In this document: piece by piece, positions 62,640-64,000 of the stretch
How the letters are laid out: every line of letters begins with the position of its first letter
How positions within the stretch are numbered: the stretch's first letter is position 1
DNA from: Drosophila persimilis
Lineage: Eukaryota; Arthropoda; Insecta; Diptera; Drosophilidae
Assembly: GCF_003286085.1 (NCBI RefSeq)
Contig: NW_020825294.1
Span: 14,282,501 to 14,346,500 of the forward strand
Direction of reading: 5' to 3'
Length of the DNA: 64,000 nucleotides
Made by a program: the position numbers and the translations under genes
The notes under the pieces: generated by a model
What the model was told of the DNA's origin: nothing
Database searches by the model: none
Seen by the model: the letters and a program-made list of their open reading frames with translations, nothing else

Positions 62640-63240
62640 TTAATTCAATTGTTTACGCTACATGGCTTAATAATGTCCTGTCGTAGTGTAATGCCCCCAA
62701 AGTACAATTGGGGGCTTATGGCTGGGTGCACGCCCCTGACACGATCTGGATCATCTTCGGGTAGACGTCTGCTCCCAAAATGAGCGAGATTGTGGCCGAA
62801 CCGCGTCTGGACGGGATCGCTCAGCTGACGGAGCGGCGTGCGGATGCGCAAACGGAGCTCGACTTTAAGCACCGTCTCCATCTGGAAGTCACTCATTTTG
62901 GCGCGTATAATCGCGGTATACACCTTCTCGTCCTCTGTACGAGTGGTGGGCAACTTAAAGGCGCTGGCCGAGATGCTGCCCACGGGCGTGCATGGGTCAA
63001 TGAGCGCCGCTGTCCCGAAATTTTTGGAACTCGTATACAACACCACCAGCGCCGTCGGAAGGAATTTGAGGCTTCGATGTTGTAGAAGGGAGTCGACGGA
63101 TGGCGCTGGGGTCCGTACCACGGGGCGGCACAGGGGTAGACGAGGGCGGCGCTCAGCTTGGGACGCTGTTCTTGCCCCACACCCTGTACAGCCCGCCTTT
63201 GCCACTGCTGGAGTGTTGGTGAGCGAGGCAATTCCCGCAA
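62640..63240 (-). pseudogene. BEL/Pao element BEL-C, protease region
   Basis: LKFLPTALVVLYTSSKNFGT, AALIDPCTPVGSISASAFKL (active-site region with D-P-C-T in place of D-S/T-G), KVYTAIIRAKMSDFQMETVL and ELRLRIRTPLRQLSDPVQTR match BEL/Pao protease. The end SPQLYFGGITLRQDIIKP is related to the displaced fragment in BEL-T (27351-27500). It starts 29 bp past the poly(A) signal. The upstream part is GC-rich and frame-shifted. Confidence 0.65.
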
Positions 63241-63575
63241 TACTTATTAATTAGCACGGCTCGGAGGCTCTTCTCGGGGCTCAGGCTCAGGTCCACAAAG
63301 GATAGACTCCTCGGCAGACCCGGCAACGGTGCGATCTAATCCTTCGAGCACGTCGGCTTTCCATGGTTCATTTGGAGCGGAGACGTGGGGCCATGTCTGG
63401 TTGTGGAACACTACTATGGAATAGAAAAGTCGAAACAAGTATTAGTAAGGAGCTGTGAATGGGACAAGTGCATAAGTTCTACTGGAATGAGAACGACCGT
63501 TACAACCGGTCTTTTGAGGACACCGTGGGCAATAAGGATGAAACGTGAAAGAATAGATATCCTGGTCACTCTGTT
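63241..63575. other. Unassigned stretch between BEL fragments
   Basis: Short frames on both strands, no recognised domain; probably retroelement remains. Confidence 0.35.
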
Positions 63576-63579
63576 AGCC

Positions 63580-64000
63580 ACTAACGCGGTCCAGTGGCAC
63601 GTGGGCTTTGCCACCCATGCGAGGACTATGGTGGAATCGGTCCATTAAGAGCAGCCCATACTTGCTGGACAATGAATGGGGAGTGAGGAGTTTGTCTAAC
63701 GGAGTCTCTAACTCGGTGGAAGTTTGCGTGGAGAAGGATAAGATAGACCATGCTTTGTACCGTATTTGGCAACGGCCCGAAAATGGTTTCCTACCCGATG
63801 AGAGACCCACAGATTTTTGTCGGTAAGTAGCTCAAGAGTATGTATGGAAAGATGTCGGCTCCAAACAGGACATCTATTTGTAAGCTTTTGTAATATTGCA
63901 GGTCTGCCCATGGCAGGTTCGGCATGTCTCTCGACGATTGTTGCGGGACCGGATGAGATGACCTGAAAGCAAAACAGTTTAAGCAAAGCTGTTTTTGCTT
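63580..64000 (-). mobile_element. BEL-T-related element, internally deleted, cut by the window edge
   Basis: 63580-63665 matches RNase H DNA of BEL-T (GCGAGGACTATGGTGGAATCGGTC at 28678 region). 63688-63950 matches its protease region (GAGGAGTTTGTCTAACGGAGTCTCTA, GGCAGGTTCGGCA). The end (AGTTTAAGCAAAGC) matches the gag knuckle region near 30697. RT and parts of protease are deleted. Sequence divergence shows it is a separate family member, not part of the tandem. Confidence 0.7.

Overview
The window reads as insect, almost certainly Drosophila, repeat-dense heterochromatin or a similarly transposon-loaded region. It has AT-rich DNA, short exons separated by very long introns, and a mixture of BEL/Pao, gypsy, LOA-clade, Jockey-clade, Tc1 and DINE-1/Helitron-like repeats. 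No bacterial-type gene organisation, rRNA or tRNA was seen.

The only host gene I can support lies on the + strand. Four coding exons (3612-3862, 15309-15506, 19335-19499, 61208-62470) all join in phase 0 and encode about 623 residues. Exons 1-2 carry the C-terminal half of an NRF-1/Erect-wing-type DNA-binding domain. Exons 3-4 together build a C2HC zinc-finger motif, and a long acidic/serine-rich tail follows with SUMO-interaction-like motifs. The start of the domain is not in the visible exons, so upstream exons probably exist. Intron 3 is 41.7 kb and is made mostly of transposons.

Layout: 1-967 two head-to-head Tc1-like fragments; 968-3611 featureless AT-rich DNA; exon 1; intron 1 with a fold-back element, a decayed LINE, DINE-like remnants, a LOA-like LINE and a 5 kb BEL/Pao element (BEL-A); exon 2; intron 2 with a Tc1 remnant and a full DINE-like copy; exon 3; intron 3; exon 4; then BEL/Pao fragments to the right edge.

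Intron 3 is dominated by one nest. A roo-like BEL/Pao element with an env-like third ORF (BEL-B) runs from its 3' LTR at 23127 to its 5' LTR at 55252. Into it are inserted a DINE-like element (25115-26204), a tandem BEL/Pao element (BEL-T, 27048-42741, structure LTR-internal-LTR-internal-LTR), a LOA-like LINE (about 43074-46318), a 1.36 kb solo LTR (47521-48877), and a second DINE-like element that was itself split by a gypsy element (gypsy-M). Gypsy-M in turn carries a related solo LTR (49787-51183) and another DINE-like copy. Target-site duplications (CAATG, GTGT, CATG) and restored reading frames across the insertions support this order.

BEL-T is the most informative structure. Its two 7,646-bp units differ at very few positions. 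Its middle LTR matches one outer LTR at its left end and the other at its right, as expected from unequal crossing-over between LTRs. Both units carry a 392-codon Jockey-type reverse transcriptase ORF between LTR and gag, and a displaced protease fragment next to the 3' LTR. Nearly all retroelements in the introns lie antisense to the host gene. All calls are from reading the sequence; no database was searched.
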